Assembly: GCA_016793635.1 (NCBI GenBank)
Contig: JAEUMD010000016.1
Location: 1-64,000 of the forward strand
DNA: 64,000 nt
Direction of reading: 5' to 3'
DNA from: Hyphomicrobiaceae bacterium
GTDB lineage: Bacteria > Pseudomonadota > Alphaproteobacteria > Rhizobiales > Hyphomicrobiaceae
Shown one piece after another: positions 53,943-62,708 of this stretch (the stretch's first letter is position 1; the number at the start of each line of letters is the position of its first letter). The notes under the pieces are model-generated. The model had not been told where the DNA came from, ran no database searches, and was given only the letters and a program-made list of their open reading frames with translations. The position numbers were made by a program, and so were the translations under genes.

Positions 53943-55256
53943 TTACTCGGCGGCCTCGGCCGCAGAGCCGTCCTTCTTGAGACCCTTGCGGGCGAAGTAC
54001 TTCTCGGCTTCGTCGGTGAAGTCATCCGTGCGGACGTAGCAGGACGTGCGCGGATGCTTGACCATGTTCGGATCCGGCTCGATGCCGAGGGCATTGAGGA
54101 ACGCCGGCAGACCGATACGGTCGAGCGTCTCGCCCACGCGCTCGTGCTCGAGGGCGTTCTCGGCGAAGAAGTCGATCATGTTGCGGGCGAACTCGCGCAG
54201 CTTGGCGAAGTCCTCTTCCGTCTCGAGCTTCATGAACGGAATGATCATGGTGCCCATCAGGTCGCCGACCTTGAGCGAGCGCTTGCCGCCGATCAGGATC
54301 GAAGCACCGCGATCGTCGCCCGGAGCCAGAGCCTTGTGCATCACGTTGATGCAGTGCATGCAGCGCACGCAGCTCTTGTTGTCGATCTCGAGCGTGTTGT
54401 CGTCGTTGAGCGAGACCGCGCGGGTCGGGCACATCGCGACGACGTGGTCGATCGTGTACTTGCGGCCGTGATCCGCGACGTACGTCTTGACCTCTTCCTG
54501 ATTGATCTTGATGTCGTCGCGCCAGGTGCCGATCACCGCGAAGTCGGCGCGGTGGATGGCGTTGACGCAATCGTTGCCGCAGCCCGAAAACTTGAACTTG
54601 AACTTGTACGGGAGCGCCGGGCGATGAATCTCGCTGACGTTCTCGTTCAGGATCTCACGGTGCACGCGCGGCTCGTCGTACATCGACATTTCGCAGCGGG
54701 CGTGACCGACGCAGCTCATCGAGGTGCGGAGTGCGGGGCCGGCGCCGCCGAGGTCGAAGCCGAGCTCGTTCAGCTCGTCGAAGGCCTTCTGGCAGCCCTC
54801 GGTCGTCGTGCCCTGGAACATGATGTCGCCAGACTGGCCGTGGAACGCGATCAGGCCCGAGCCATGACGCTCCCAGATGTCGCACATCTGACGCAGCACG
54901 TTGGTATCGTAGTGATAGCCAGCCGGCGGCATGACGCGGAGCGTGTGGAACTCCTTCGACTTCGGGAACTTGTCGCCGACTTCGGAGAAGCGCGGAATGA
55001 TGCCGCCGCCGTAACCGAACACCGAAACGGTGCCGCCCTTCCAGAAGCCGAGGCGCTCGGTATAGGAGTGCTCGAGCTGGCCCAGAAGGTCGTTCATGTA
55101 CTCGGCGTAGGGCTTGTCCTCGGAGTCGCGCAGCCGCTTCAGGCCGGTGACGAAGCTCGGCCACGGGCCGCTTTCCAGTTCATCGAGCTTCGGCGTCGAC
55201 CGCTTCGCAAAGGAAGCGCCCGTTGCAGCCGCGCCCGTCTTCGTCTCATCCGTCAT
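53943..55256 (-). CDS. dsrA: DsrA, alpha subunit of reverse dissimilatory sulfite reductase
   Basis: 437 residues. Siroheme-[4Fe-4S] ligands are seen as CVGHARC (Cys182, 188) and CGNDC (Cys226, 230), the catalytic C-x5-C ... C-x3-C pattern. The ferredoxin insert holds Cys276, 296, 299 and 302 (CVRCMHC). The catalytic site is thus complete in this subunit. Orientation and partners (DsrEFH, DsrL, CX10C DsrC) mark it as the oxidative enzyme rather than a sulfate-reducer one. First gene of the dsr transcript; a 358-bp region separates it from the divergent dioxygenase gene. Confidence 0.97.
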   Translation of the reverse strand: MTDETKTGAAATGASFAKRSTPKLDELESGPWPSFVTGLKRLRDSEDKPYAEYMNDLLGQLEHSYTERLGFWKGGTVSVFGYGGGIIPRFSEVGDKFPKSKEFHTLRVMPPAGYHYDTNVLRQMCDIWERHGSGLIAFHGQSGDIMFQGTTTEGCQKAFDELNELGFDLGGAGPALRTSMSCVGHARCEMSMYDEPRVHREILNENVSEIHRPALPYKFKFKFSGCGNDCVNAIHRADFAVIGTWRDDIKINQEEVKTYVADHGRKYTIDHVVAMCPTRAVSLNDDNTLEIDNKSCVRCMHCINVMHKALAPGDDRGASILIGGKRSLKVGDLMGTMIIPFMKLETEEDFAKLREFARNMIDFFAENALEHERVGETLDRIGLPAFLNALGIEPDPNMVKHPRTSCYVRTDDFTDEAEKYFARKGLKKDGSAAEAAE

Positions 55257-55614
55257 GACGTTCTTCCCTTCTGTTCGCGCCCCTTTTCCGGGCCGCCATC
55301 CTGCATTGCCTGTGCATTCTGACTTGGGAGCTGCCTGCCGGCCGCACCCTAAATTCTCCGAAAAACCCTATTTATAGAATGGGTAAGCTCGAAGAACCTG
55401 CCGTCAGGATAATCCATACTACGCTTATCGGAAAATCCCTTTTGGTTACCCTCTGAGCGCATTTATCGTTGCGGAATGCCCGCGCGGCCCATCTTGCCAT
55501 GCGCTTGCATATTCACAAGTATGCATATTATGACTGACTAGGACAGGCGCACAAGTCCAAAGTCGAATAACCCACCCGTTCGGGTGTGGGCGGTTGCTCT
55601 CACCGGGCAATTTC
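55257..55614. promoter_or_regulatory. Divergent control region between dsrA and the TauD-like gene
   Basis: AT-rich relative to its surroundings. It contains an operator-like inverted repeat TGCATA-N8-TATGCA (55506-55525) overlapping the palindrome ATGCAT, an AT-rich TATAAAT on the minus strand near 55370-55378 that could be the dsrA -10 box, and a short hairpin CACCCG-TT-CGGGTG near 55573-55586 before the dioxygenase start. The regulator is unknown. Confidence 0.55.
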
Positions 55615-56691
55615 ATGGTGCCAAGTCAGGCGATTAGTGCTGCAGGTGCGGCGCAGTGGCGAGACTTTCTTCGGTGGGCGCAACCTGCGTTCCGGGTGGT
55701 CGAGGTGGAGGAAACGGCCTTGAGCAACGTTGCGGAAAGCCTCGGGATCACGAACGCGGACGCCGCTTCGGCACGGTCGCGCCCGTGCGGGAATCCGTTT
55801 GATCTCGCGGATGAAAAATCCTACGCGGCATGGCGCGAGTGGAAGCTCTCGAGCTATCCGAGGCGCGCGGCCGAGATCCGATTCGACATTTCCGGGTTGC
55901 TTGCTCCGACCGCGGGAGAGAAGGCGGCGCTCGTTGCGGCTTGCGCCGTCTGCAACATGGCGATTTACCGCGTTCCGGTGCGTCCCGAGACCACGGGAGC
56001 TGATGCGGCAGCGGTGCTCGGGGGCGAGTTGAGGCAATTTGCCTCACACTTCGCTCTCGGCATCGTCGAGGATCACCGTTCGGCGGGGGACGACGGCATC
56101 GTCGCAATCGAGGTTACCGAACAGGCGTCGAAACGCGCGTTCATCCCGTACACGAAGCGCGCGCTCAACTGGCATACGGACGGCTACTACAATCCTCCCG
56201 ACGTGCCGATCCGGTCGATGATCTTGCATTGCGCGCGTCCCGCCCGCGAGGGTGGCGAGAACGCGCTGCTCGATCCCGAAATCGCCTACATCCGCCTGCG
56301 CGATGCGAGCCGCGCGGAAATCGCGGCGATGATGCATCCTGAAGCGATGATCATTCCGGAGAGCGTCGAGGAGGACGGGCGCGTGCGTCCGACCAGCACC
56401 GGGCCGGTGTTCATCGTCGATCCGGTCGACGGCAATCTGACCACGCGATATACCGCGCGCACCCGCAACATCCATTGGCGCGACGACGCGGATACGCGAG
56501 CAGCCGTCGCCCGACTCGATCGATTGCTCGGACACGAGGAGGAGCCGCTGATCCTCAAGTACCGCCTCGAAGCGGGCGAGGGACTGCTCTCCAACAACGT
56601 CCTTCACACCCGCACGGCGTTCGAGAACGAGGACGAGGCGGGCCGCCTGCTGCTGCGCGCGCGCTATCGCCAGCGGATCGCCGGAACCTGA
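55615..56691 (+). CDS. TauD/TfdA-family Fe(II)/2-oxoglutarate dioxygenase
   Basis: 358 residues. The facial triad is visible: His187 and Asp189 in NWHTDGYYN, His331 in NNVLHTR, and a 2-oxoglutarate-binding Arg in LLLRARYRQR. N-terminal half (about 1-100) is less clear. The family hydroxylates taurine, gamma-butyrobetaine and similar compounds; the substrate here is unknown. It is divergent from dsrA and leads a plus-strand group with two tiny genes, cysG and a DsrC homologue. A TTG at 55594 in frame is an alternative start. Confidence 0.85.
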   Translation: MVPSQAISAAGAAQWRDFLRWAQPAFRVVEVEETALSNVAESLGITNADAASARSRPCGNPFDLADEKSYAAWREWKLSSYPRRAAEIRFDISGLLAPTAGEKAALVAACAVCNMAIYRVPVRPETTGADAAAVLGGELRQFASHFALGIVEDHRSAGDDGIVAIEVTEQASKRAFIPYTKRALNWHTDGYYNPPDVPIRSMILHCARPAREGGENALLDPEIAYIRLRDASRAEIAAMMHPEAMIIPESVEEDGRVRPTSTGPVFIVDPVDGNLTTRYTARTRNIHWRDDADTRAAVARLDRLLGHEEEPLILKYRLEAGEGLLSNNVLHTRTAFENEDEAGRLLLRARYRQRIAGT

Positions 56692-56819
56692 GCCGGAACC
56701 CGAGACCGGCGCGACGAAATCACGGTGACGGTAACGCCAAGTCCGAAACACCGAGTCCGAAGCAACGAAAAGAACCAGAACAAGCGGCACAGCGCCGCCC
56801 GAGGAGAGGATTAAGCACC

Positions 56820-57062
56820 ATGTCAGAGCTCGAACTCGAGCGTGAGCCGGGGATGCTCCAGCTCAGCGACCTCATCATCTACAACCCGCAGGTCAAATCG
56901 TTCGAGGAGCTTCTCGTGTTGGTCGCCGAAGCCGCCGCGAACGGCGCGCGGTTCATCAATTTCGACGTCAAGCCGGACTTCGTCGACACGCCGCGCACTT
57001 GGCAGCAGGTGATCGAGCGCGTCTTCAATCTGGGTGCGCGCTACCTCGAGGGCCGCAAGTGA
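56820..57062 (+). CDS. Tiny conserved-looking protein between the dioxygenase and cysG, A
   Basis: 80 residues, no family recognised. Acidic N-terminus (SELELEREPG), then LSDLIIYNPQVKSFEELLVL and a helical rest, soluble and Cys-free. GAGGAGAGG lies 9 bp before the ATG, so it is well translated. Its stop overlaps the next start by GTGA (57059-57062). Position suggests a dsr accessory. Confidence 0.75.
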   Translation: MSELELEREPGMLQLSDLIIYNPQVKSFEELLVLVAEAAANGARFINFDVKPDFVDTPRTWQQVIERVFNLGARYLEGRK

Positions 57063-57322
57063 GCGATCCCGCCGTCACCGACATCAAGGAGATCGCGGCG
57101 CCCTACCGGCGGCAGATTCTGCTTCAGGACGTGCAGCACGAGAGCGGCCTGCGGCTGCTTCGCATCCGGATTCGCGAGGGGCGGCGGTTCACCATCATGG
57201 ATATCGATGGGCCGACGGCGGAAGCGCTCGCGGCTGCATTGGGAGATTGGAGCCGGCAGGCCGGCAGCGCCGCGATCCTCGACGATCCCGATGCCGCCGC
57301 GCCGAGAGGAGACAGCACCTGA
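57059..57322 (+). CDS. Tiny conserved-looking protein between the dioxygenase and cysG, B
   Basis: 87 residues from a GTG that overlaps the previous stop. A beta-rich core (RRQILLQDVQHESGLRLLRI, then REGRRFTIMDIDGPTAEAL) with an acidic end, no Cys. Coupled translation with the preceding gene suggests the two proteins bind each other. cysG follows after 91 bp. Function unknown. Confidence 0.75.
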   Translation: MSDPAVTDIKEIAAPYRRQILLQDVQHESGLRLLRIRIREGRRFTIMDIDGPTAEALAAALGDWSRQAGSAAILDDPDAAAPRGDST

Positions 57323-57413
57323 TCGAGTCGGTGTTCGGACCATCCGGCCTTAGCCGCCGTGATGCCCTCCCGACCGCCGCCCGCGAGCTTTTTTCAATTC
57401 TGGAGTACCGCAG

Positions 57414-58892
57414 GTGGAGCAGCTTCCTATCTGCCTCGACATCAAGGGTCGGAAAGTCGTCGTCGCCGGTGATGGCGCCGGTGCCGCGAGAAAGGCGCTG
57501 CTGGCCGCCGGTGCGGGCGCCGTGGTGACGGTCGTCGCCGCGTCCCCGTGCGACGAGCTGCGCGAGCTCGCGGCCGCCGGCCGTTTTGGACTGGCAGAGC
57601 GCGGACTTCACGCCTCCGATGTCGCCGGCGCCGCGATCGTTTTTGCGGCCGCCGAGCACGACGAGCGCGACGGCGAGGCGGCGCGTCTCGCGCGAGAGGC
57701 GGGAGTTCTGGTCAACGTTGTCGACCGAGCCGATCTCTCGACCTTCACCATGCCCTCGATCATCGACCGATCGCCGCTGGTCATCGCGGTTTCCTCCGCC
57801 GGTGTTTCGCCGCTGCTCGGCCGAATGATGCGCCAGCGGCTGGAGGCGACGATCCCCGCGGCCTTCGGCAACCTGACGCGCTTCCTCGGCTCCATCCGCG
57901 GCGTGCTCAAGCGCCGCATTCCCGACGTTCGCAATCGCCGTCGGTTCATCGAGACCGTCGTCGACGGCACGGTCGCCGATCTTGTGCTCGCCAACGACGA
58001 GGAGCGCGCGCGCCAGCAGCTTGACCAGAGCCTGGAAGCCTTCCTCGCCGACGGTCACAACACGCAGGGCGAGGTGTATCTCGTCGGCGGCGGGCCGGGC
58101 GATCCGGATCTGCTCACATTCCGAGCGCTACGGCTCATGCAGCGCGCCGACGTCGTCGTCTACGACCGTCTCGTCGGAAGCCCGATCATGGATCTCGTGC
58201 GCTCGGACGCGGAGCGCATCTACGTTGGCAAGAAGCGCAACCAGCACGCCATGCAGCAGGACGACATCAGCCGCCTGCTCGTCACGCTGGCGCGGCAAGG
58301 CAAGCGCGCGCTTCGCCTCAAGGGCGGCGATCCCTTCATCTTCGGCCGTGGCGGAGAGGAGATCGAGCTGCTCGCGGCGGAGGGCATTCCGTTCCAGATC
58401 GTGCCGGGCATCACCGCTGCGTCCGGGTGCGCGAGCTTCGCCGGCATTCCGCTCACGCACCGCGATCATGCGCAATCGTGCGTATTCCTGACCGGCCACA
58501 CCAAGACCGGGCGCCTCTCGGCCGATTGGAGCACGGTGCTGCAGCCGGGCCAGACGGTCGTCATCTACATGGGGCTCGCGTTCCTGGGTGAGCTGATGCG
58601 CGATTTCATCGCCCGCGGCGCCGACCCCGAACTTCCCGTCGCCGTCGTCGAGAACGGTACGCGCCCGAACCAAAAGGTGGTGACGGCGACCGTTGCGACC
58701 ATCGCCGAGGCCGCCGCCGCCGCCGGCATCCAGGGTGGTAGCCCGGCGCTGACGATCATCGGCTCGGTTGTGACGCTGCGCGACAAACTCGCCTGGTTCA
58801 ACGAGGCACAGCCGCCGACCGTATCGGCGACGGCGGCCTTCAGCGCCGAGGTCGGCCGCGCCGGTCCACCGGCGAAGCCGGCCCGTTCATAG
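57414..58892 (+). CDS. cysG: Siroheme synthase CysG
   Basis: 492 residues, two-domain. N-terminal precorrin-2 dehydrogenase/ferrochelatase (VVVAGDGAGAARKALLAAGA, about 1-150, plus helical tail) and C-terminal uroporphyrinogen-III methyltransferase (VYLVGGGPGDPDLLT, YDRLVG, GGDPFIFGRGGEE). It makes siroheme for DsrAB; DsrN then amidates it. The start is GTG (57414) with TGGAG 8 bp upstream. In the divergent arm of the dsr locus and presumably co-regulated with it. Confidence 0.95.
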   Translation: MEQLPICLDIKGRKVVVAGDGAGAARKALLAAGAGAVVTVVAASPCDELRELAAAGRFGLAERGLHASDVAGAAIVFAAAEHDERDGEAARLAREAGVLVNVVDRADLSTFTMPSIIDRSPLVIAVSSAGVSPLLGRMMRQRLEATIPAAFGNLTRFLGSIRGVLKRRIPDVRNRRRFIETVVDGTVADLVLANDEERARQQLDQSLEAFLADGHNTQGEVYLVGGGPGDPDLLTFRALRLMQRADVVVYDRLVGSPIMDLVRSDAERIYVGKKRNQHAMQQDDISRLLVTLARQGKRALRLKGGDPFIFGRGGEEIELLAAEGIPFQIVPGITAASGCASFAGIPLTHRDHAQSCVFLTGHTKTGRLSADWSTVLQPGQTVVIYMGLAFLGELMRDFIARGADPELPVAVVENGTRPNQKVVTATVATIAEAAAAAGIQGGSPALTIIGSVVTLRDKLAWFNEAQPPTVSATAAFSAEVGRAGPPAKPARS

Positions 58893-58943
58893 CGATTTTT
58901 TTGAGATCCCCCACGGGGGCGAAACGCCAAGAAGGAGGAAGTT

Positions 58944-59282
58944 ATGGCAATCGAGTTCAATGGGCAGGAGATCGAGACCAACGACAAGGGGTATCTCGAG
59001 AACCCGGAGGATTGGAGCGAAGGGCTCGCGCAGCTGCTGGCGGACAGCGACGGTCTGACGCTCGGGCAGGAGCAGATGGACATCATCAACTACCTGCGCG
59101 ACGAGTATTTCAACAACAACAACAACCAGCCGAACACGCGCACCATCGTCAAGGCGATGGCCGAGCAGTGGGGCAAGGAAGTCGACCAGAAGTACGTCTA
59201 CGACCTCTTCAACGGTGATCCCTCGAAAATCGCCGGGCGCATTGCGGGCCTGCCCGAGAGCCGGCGCAAGGGCGGCTACTGA
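58944..59282 (+). CDS. DsrC/TusE-family protein without cysteines (RspA-like), copy 2
   Basis: 112 residues. Clear DsrC fold (NDKGYLENPEDWSEGLAQLL, then INYLRDEYF ... KYVYDLFNGDPSKIAGRIAG) but no Cys anywhere; the C-terminal arm ends ESRRKGGY. It cannot carry sulfur and may be regulatory or compete with DsrC for partners. GGAGGAAGTT before the ATG is an excellent ribosome site. It closes the cysG group and is followed by a perfect terminator. Confidence 0.9.
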   Translation: MAIEFNGQEIETNDKGYLENPEDWSEGLAQLLADSDGLTLGQEQMDIINYLRDEYFNNNNNQPNTRTIVKAMAEQWGKEVDQKYVYDLFNGDPSKIAGRIAGLPESRRKGGY

Positions 59283-59307
59283 CCCACGGTCTACGTGCTT
59301 GGCTACG

Positions 59308-59340
59308 AAAACGGCGCGCCAAATCTTGGCGCGCCGTTTT
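59308..59340 (+). terminator. Strong bidirectional-looking terminator after the DsrC homologue
   Basis: Perfect 15-bp stem AAAACGGCGCGCCAA / TTGGCGCGCCGTTTT with a 3-nt loop. The T run ends the plus-strand transcript and the A run can serve the convergent minus-strand gene at 59376-59729. Confidence 0.93.
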
Positions 59341-59375
59341 CTTGAGTGATGGTGCCGGCAGCCGGTCGCCGTCCG

Positions 59376-59729
59376 TCAGGCCGTGCGGGTACGCCCGCCG
59401 AAGAAGCCGAGGAACAGCGAAGCGGCGAGGAACGCCGACGCGATCTGCCAGAACGGCACCAGGATGAATTCCATCTTCGAGAAGTCGCCGAAGTTGATCT
59501 TGGGCGGCATGCCGAGCGCCATGCCGGCGACCTGACAGGCGAAGAAGAACAGCGCGAGGCCGAGCAGGATGCGTCCGGCGAGCAGGATGTAGCCGCCGTT
59601 ATCTGAACGGAACAGCATGTGTGCGATGAGCAGCACGAAGCCGATCGCCGCCGCGGCGCCGCCCGCATAGACCATGGGCTTCATGGCCGGCATCATCATA
59701 ATCATCATGTCGATCATGAACTGTCGCAT
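59376..59729 (-). CDS. Small Met-rich-start membrane protein, unknown function
   Basis: 117 residues. The N-terminus is strikingly Met-rich (MIDMMIMMMPAMKPM). Three membrane spans follow (AGGAAAAIGFVLLIAHMLF, ILLAGRILLGLALFFFACQVAG, IASAFLAASLFLGFF). No family recognised. GGAGACACG before the ATG at 59729 supports this start; the longer frame upstream is not convincing. It is convergent with the dsr-linked DsrC homologue and shares its terminator. Confidence 0.75.
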   Translation of the reverse strand: MRQFMIDMMIMMMPAMKPMVYAGGAAAAIGFVLLIAHMLFRSDNGGYILLAGRILLGLALFFFACQVAGMALGMPPKINFGDFSKMEFILVPFWQIASAFLAASLFLGFFGGRTRTA

Positions 59730-60139
59730 CGTGTCTCCTCCCGGATCTCTTATTTCGTTTCGAAGACGGCTCGACTGCCGCATCGTATTCCGTACCGCTC
59801 GAACGGCCGTGGCCCGTCGCCGGGTCACGCCCTTGGGGCACCCGCGACGTTCGCATGCGCCCTTCCCAAACGCCTGAAGCAACAAGCCTAAACACACCGG
59901 CTCGCCGTTGCCCCGCGGCGCGGCGGCTCGTCCACCTCGCGCCGACCGGCAGGTCGCCATGCCAAATCAACCCGTCAGGCGGCCGTATTCGCATTCAACA
60001 ATATCATGCTTGCACAGCCGCTGCGAAGCCAGCATCATTCCTGGAAAATAAAAGCCGGGGCTAACGCTCGGACCGCAACGACGGTCGAGGCGGCCGGTGG
60101 GGTATGAAACGCGCGTCGCAAAACAAGGAAAAGGGCACG
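59730..60139. other. 410-bp divergent gap with nothing recognisable
   Basis: Lies between the small membrane protein gene (minus) and the DUF302 gene (plus) and must hold both promoters. I see no repeat, RNA or coding frame that I can support. Confidence 0.6.
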
Positions 60140-60721
60140 ATGCTGGGCTTCCTTCGCAATATTTTCGCATTGATCGGCGTCGTGGCGACCGCTGCGGGCG
60201 TCTATGGCTACATGAGCTACAACCGCGCCATCAGCGGTTTCGACCCCAAGGCGATGGCCGTTTACCAAGATATGGCCAACCAGCTCATGGCTACGGGTAA
60301 TCCCGCCGAGGCGACGGTCTGGAAATCGAAGGTCAAGGAAGGGCTGTCGTTCGACGAGGTCGATCAGTCGATCAAGTCGGTCGCGACGGAAATGAATATC
60401 AAGGACGTCGGCGCGCTGCCCCTCGGCGATCAGGTCGAGGCGATGCAGGGCAAGAAGTGGCGCAAGCTCAAGATCTATCTCTACTGCAACCCGCTCACCG
60501 CGGCGAAGATGATCGATTACTCGGACGCCTTCTCGGCCTACCTGCCCTGCCGCATCTCGCTGCTGGAGGACAAGACGGGCAAGCTCTGGCTCTACACCCT
60601 CAACATGGACATGATGATCCACGGCGGTAAGCCGTTGCCGCCCGAGCTCAAGGCCGAGGCCGAGGGCGTCAAGAAGATCATGCAGACGATCCTCGAGCGG
60701 GGCGCCAAGGGCGACTTCTGA
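60140..60721 (+). CDS. DUF302-family membrane-anchored protein
   Basis: 193 residues from the ATG at 60140 (AAGGAAAAGGG upstream). One N-terminal membrane anchor (IFALIGVVATAAGVYGYMSY), then a soluble domain ending in the DUF302 pattern (LYCNPLTAAKMIDYSDAFSA, LPCRISLLEDKTGKLWLYT). The family has no firm function but is common near sulfur-oxidation genes. Stands alone. Confidence 0.82.
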   Translation: MLGFLRNIFALIGVVATAAGVYGYMSYNRAISGFDPKAMAVYQDMANQLMATGNPAEATVWKSKVKEGLSFDEVDQSIKSVATEMNIKDVGALPLGDQVEAMQGKKWRKLKIYLYCNPLTAAKMIDYSDAFSAYLPCRISLLEDKTGKLWLYTLNMDMMIHGGKPLPPELKAEAEGVKKIMQTILERGAKGDF

Positions 60722-60921
60722 GGCTCGGGCGACCTGCGAAGAGCGTCCAGGGGACATTCAATTCGCTGACCGTTCTTGAACGCAAGAGAATGAGACAGTC
60801 GGAAGACGACGAGCGGCGCCGGAGGTTGGCCTCCCGGCGCCGCAATTCTGTCGGCGTCCCGGGGTGGCCGTCGCAAGAGTGGGCAGCCGTCGCACGAGAA
60901 CAGCGACGGCCTCTCGAACCC

Positions 60922-62445
60922 TCAGAGAGAATTGACGAACGCGACCAGCGCCGCGCGCTCCGCCTTGCTCAGGTTGGCGTAGCCGTCGCGCGCCGCCTGC
61001 GCTTCGCCGCCATGCCAGAGGATCGCTTCCTCGATCGAGCGCGCGCGTCCATCGTGCAGAAAGTACGTGTGCCCGCTCACCGTCTCCGTGAGGCCGATGC
61101 CCCAGAGCGGTGACGTGCGCCACTCGCTGCCCGAGGCGACGCCTTCGGGGCGCCCGTCGGCAAGCCCTTCGCCCATGTCGTGCAGCAGCAGGTCGGTGTA
61201 GGGCCAGATGGTCTGGCCTGAAAGGTGCGGCTGGCCCGGCATGTCGCCAGTCATATGCATCGGCGTATGGCAGGTGGCGCAACCGAGCGCGGCAAACGAC
61301 GCCTTTCCCGCAAGCACTTCGGGGGTGTTCGCTCCGCGTCGCTGCGGCACCGCGAGATTTCGCGCGTAGAATGTAACGAGATCGAGAAGCTGATCGCTCA
61401 CTTCAGGATCGGTCTCGGATGGCGAGTTTCCATTCGGGGCGGAGAGGCAGGTAGATTGCGCGCTCGTGCAATCGCCGGATGGGCGCGGGAACAGCGACGT
61501 CGACAGCCCCATGTCGCCGTTGAAGGCGTCGGCGCTCTGCTGGCGCACGCTCGGGTTGCCCGCCTTGAAACCGAAACGACCGAGTGTGACGCGGCCAAGC
61601 TCGCGCGACCAGACTTCGCTCGCGCGTCCCGAAATGCCGTCGCCATCGCGGTCGTCGGGATCGGCTGCGGCGCGGATCGCGGCTTCAGGGATCGCCTCCA
61701 GCAGACCTAGTCCGATCATCTGCGGCGCGACGCGCGGCGACATCATCACGTCGGCGCGCATCGGCCCGTAACCGAGGTTGCTGACGCCGTAACCGGGGCG
61801 GCGCAACGTCACGACGGTTCCATCGCCGAGCTTCACCGGGTGATCGGTATAGGCGATGGTCATCTGCCCCTCGGCAGCGTGCCCTTGCACGGAGAAGTTC
61901 TGCAACTGACCGCCGTAGGTTGGCTCCGGCAGAGTTGCCGCGCGATGCTCAGCGAGAAGGCGGCGCTCCTCCTCGCTCGTCGGCGGCACGGAGAGGCGGA
62001 GGAACATGGAGACGGCCGTCTCCTCCGGCCAATCGGCTTGCGGCGGACGTCCGCGACCATCCTTCAAATGGCAGTTCTGACAGCCGCGCGCGTTGTAGAG
62101 CGGGCCGAGGCCATCGGATGATTTCGTGGACGAGGGCGAGGAGACCCAGAGTTTACGGAAGATGGCATTGCCGAGTTTGAACCGCGCTTCGCCGTCGAGG
62201 CCGATGCCATTCGAGAATCGCGAGAAGGCATCGCGGTGATCCGTGCTGCCGGGTGTCGTCGCCTCGCCGCCCGGCTTCAGCTCCCGAGCGTCGAGCACAG
62301 CCACCCGCGAACTATCGCCACCAGCGGCCACGGCCAAGGCGGCAACAGAAAGCGAGGCCGTACCAGCGAGGGCGAGCATGCCACCACATGTGAATCGCCG
62401 GCAGCGGTCGCGACGATTGGTTCTGCGGACATTCGAACCGGTCAT
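60922..62445 (-). CDS. Di-heme oxidoreductase (DUF1111/DiOR family)
   Basis: 507 residues, exported. N-terminal signal (GGMLALAGTASLSVAALAVAAG). Two c-type heme sites: CQNCH (about residue 122) and CATCH (about 390), related in layout to bacterial cytochrome c peroxidases. The GPLYNARGCQNCHLKDGRG and LLLHDMGEGLADG segments mark the DiOR family. GAGGAGGCACCC precedes the ATG. Its periplasmic substrate is unknown. The gene ends 200 bp from the DUF302 gene, convergent with it, and its start is 263 bp past the end of the porin gene. Confidence 0.9.
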   Translation of the reverse strand: MTGSNVRRTNRRDRCRRFTCGGMLALAGTASLSVAALAVAAGGDSSRVAVLDARELKPGGEATTPGSTDHRDAFSRFSNGIGLDGEARFKLGNAIFRKLWVSSPSSTKSSDGLGPLYNARGCQNCHLKDGRGRPPQADWPEETAVSMFLRLSVPPTSEEERRLLAEHRAATLPEPTYGGQLQNFSVQGHAAEGQMTIAYTDHPVKLGDGTVVTLRRPGYGVSNLGYGPMRADVMMSPRVAPQMIGLGLLEAIPEAAIRAAADPDDRDGDGISGRASEVWSRELGRVTLGRFGFKAGNPSVRQQSADAFNGDMGLSTSLFPRPSGDCTSAQSTCLSAPNGNSPSETDPEVSDQLLDLVTFYARNLAVPQRRGANTPEVLAGKASFAALGCATCHTPMHMTGDMPGQPHLSGQTIWPYTDLLLHDMGEGLADGRPEGVASGSEWRTSPLWGIGLTETVSGHTYFLHDGRARSIEEAILWHGGEAQAARDGYANLSKAERAALVAFVNSL

Positions 62446-62652
62446 GGGTGCCTCCTCGCTAAAACATTACAAAAATAGTATAAAAAGGAAGCTGACCACA
62501 GCATTGCACATTGACGCATCGCAAGTTGCGCTGGGCGATCGCGCCACCCGATGCGCAGTGGGTTGTCGCGCGCGGCATCCCGAGCATCTGCGACGCGGGG
62601 ATTCGAAGACGCGACCTCGTGCGGACGGCTTGGGTGCCCGGGAATACGTGCA

Positions 62653-62685
62653 GGCGCCGCGCGCGACTGCTTCGCGCGCGGCGCC
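62653..62685 (-). terminator. Long GC stem-loop after the porin gene
   Basis: Perfect 13-bp stem GGCGCCGCGCGCG / CGCGCGCGGCGCC with a 7-nt loop, 23 bp after the porin stop (minus strand). There is no clear U tract. Confidence 0.55.
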
Positions 62686-62708
62686 GGTCCTGCGCTGGAG
62701 GCGCTTCG

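Noticed and set aside
41034-59340. dsrR and dsrS, expected after dsrN
   Set aside because: No A-type scaffold or DsrS-like protein was found; DUF4202 and mrp take the place.
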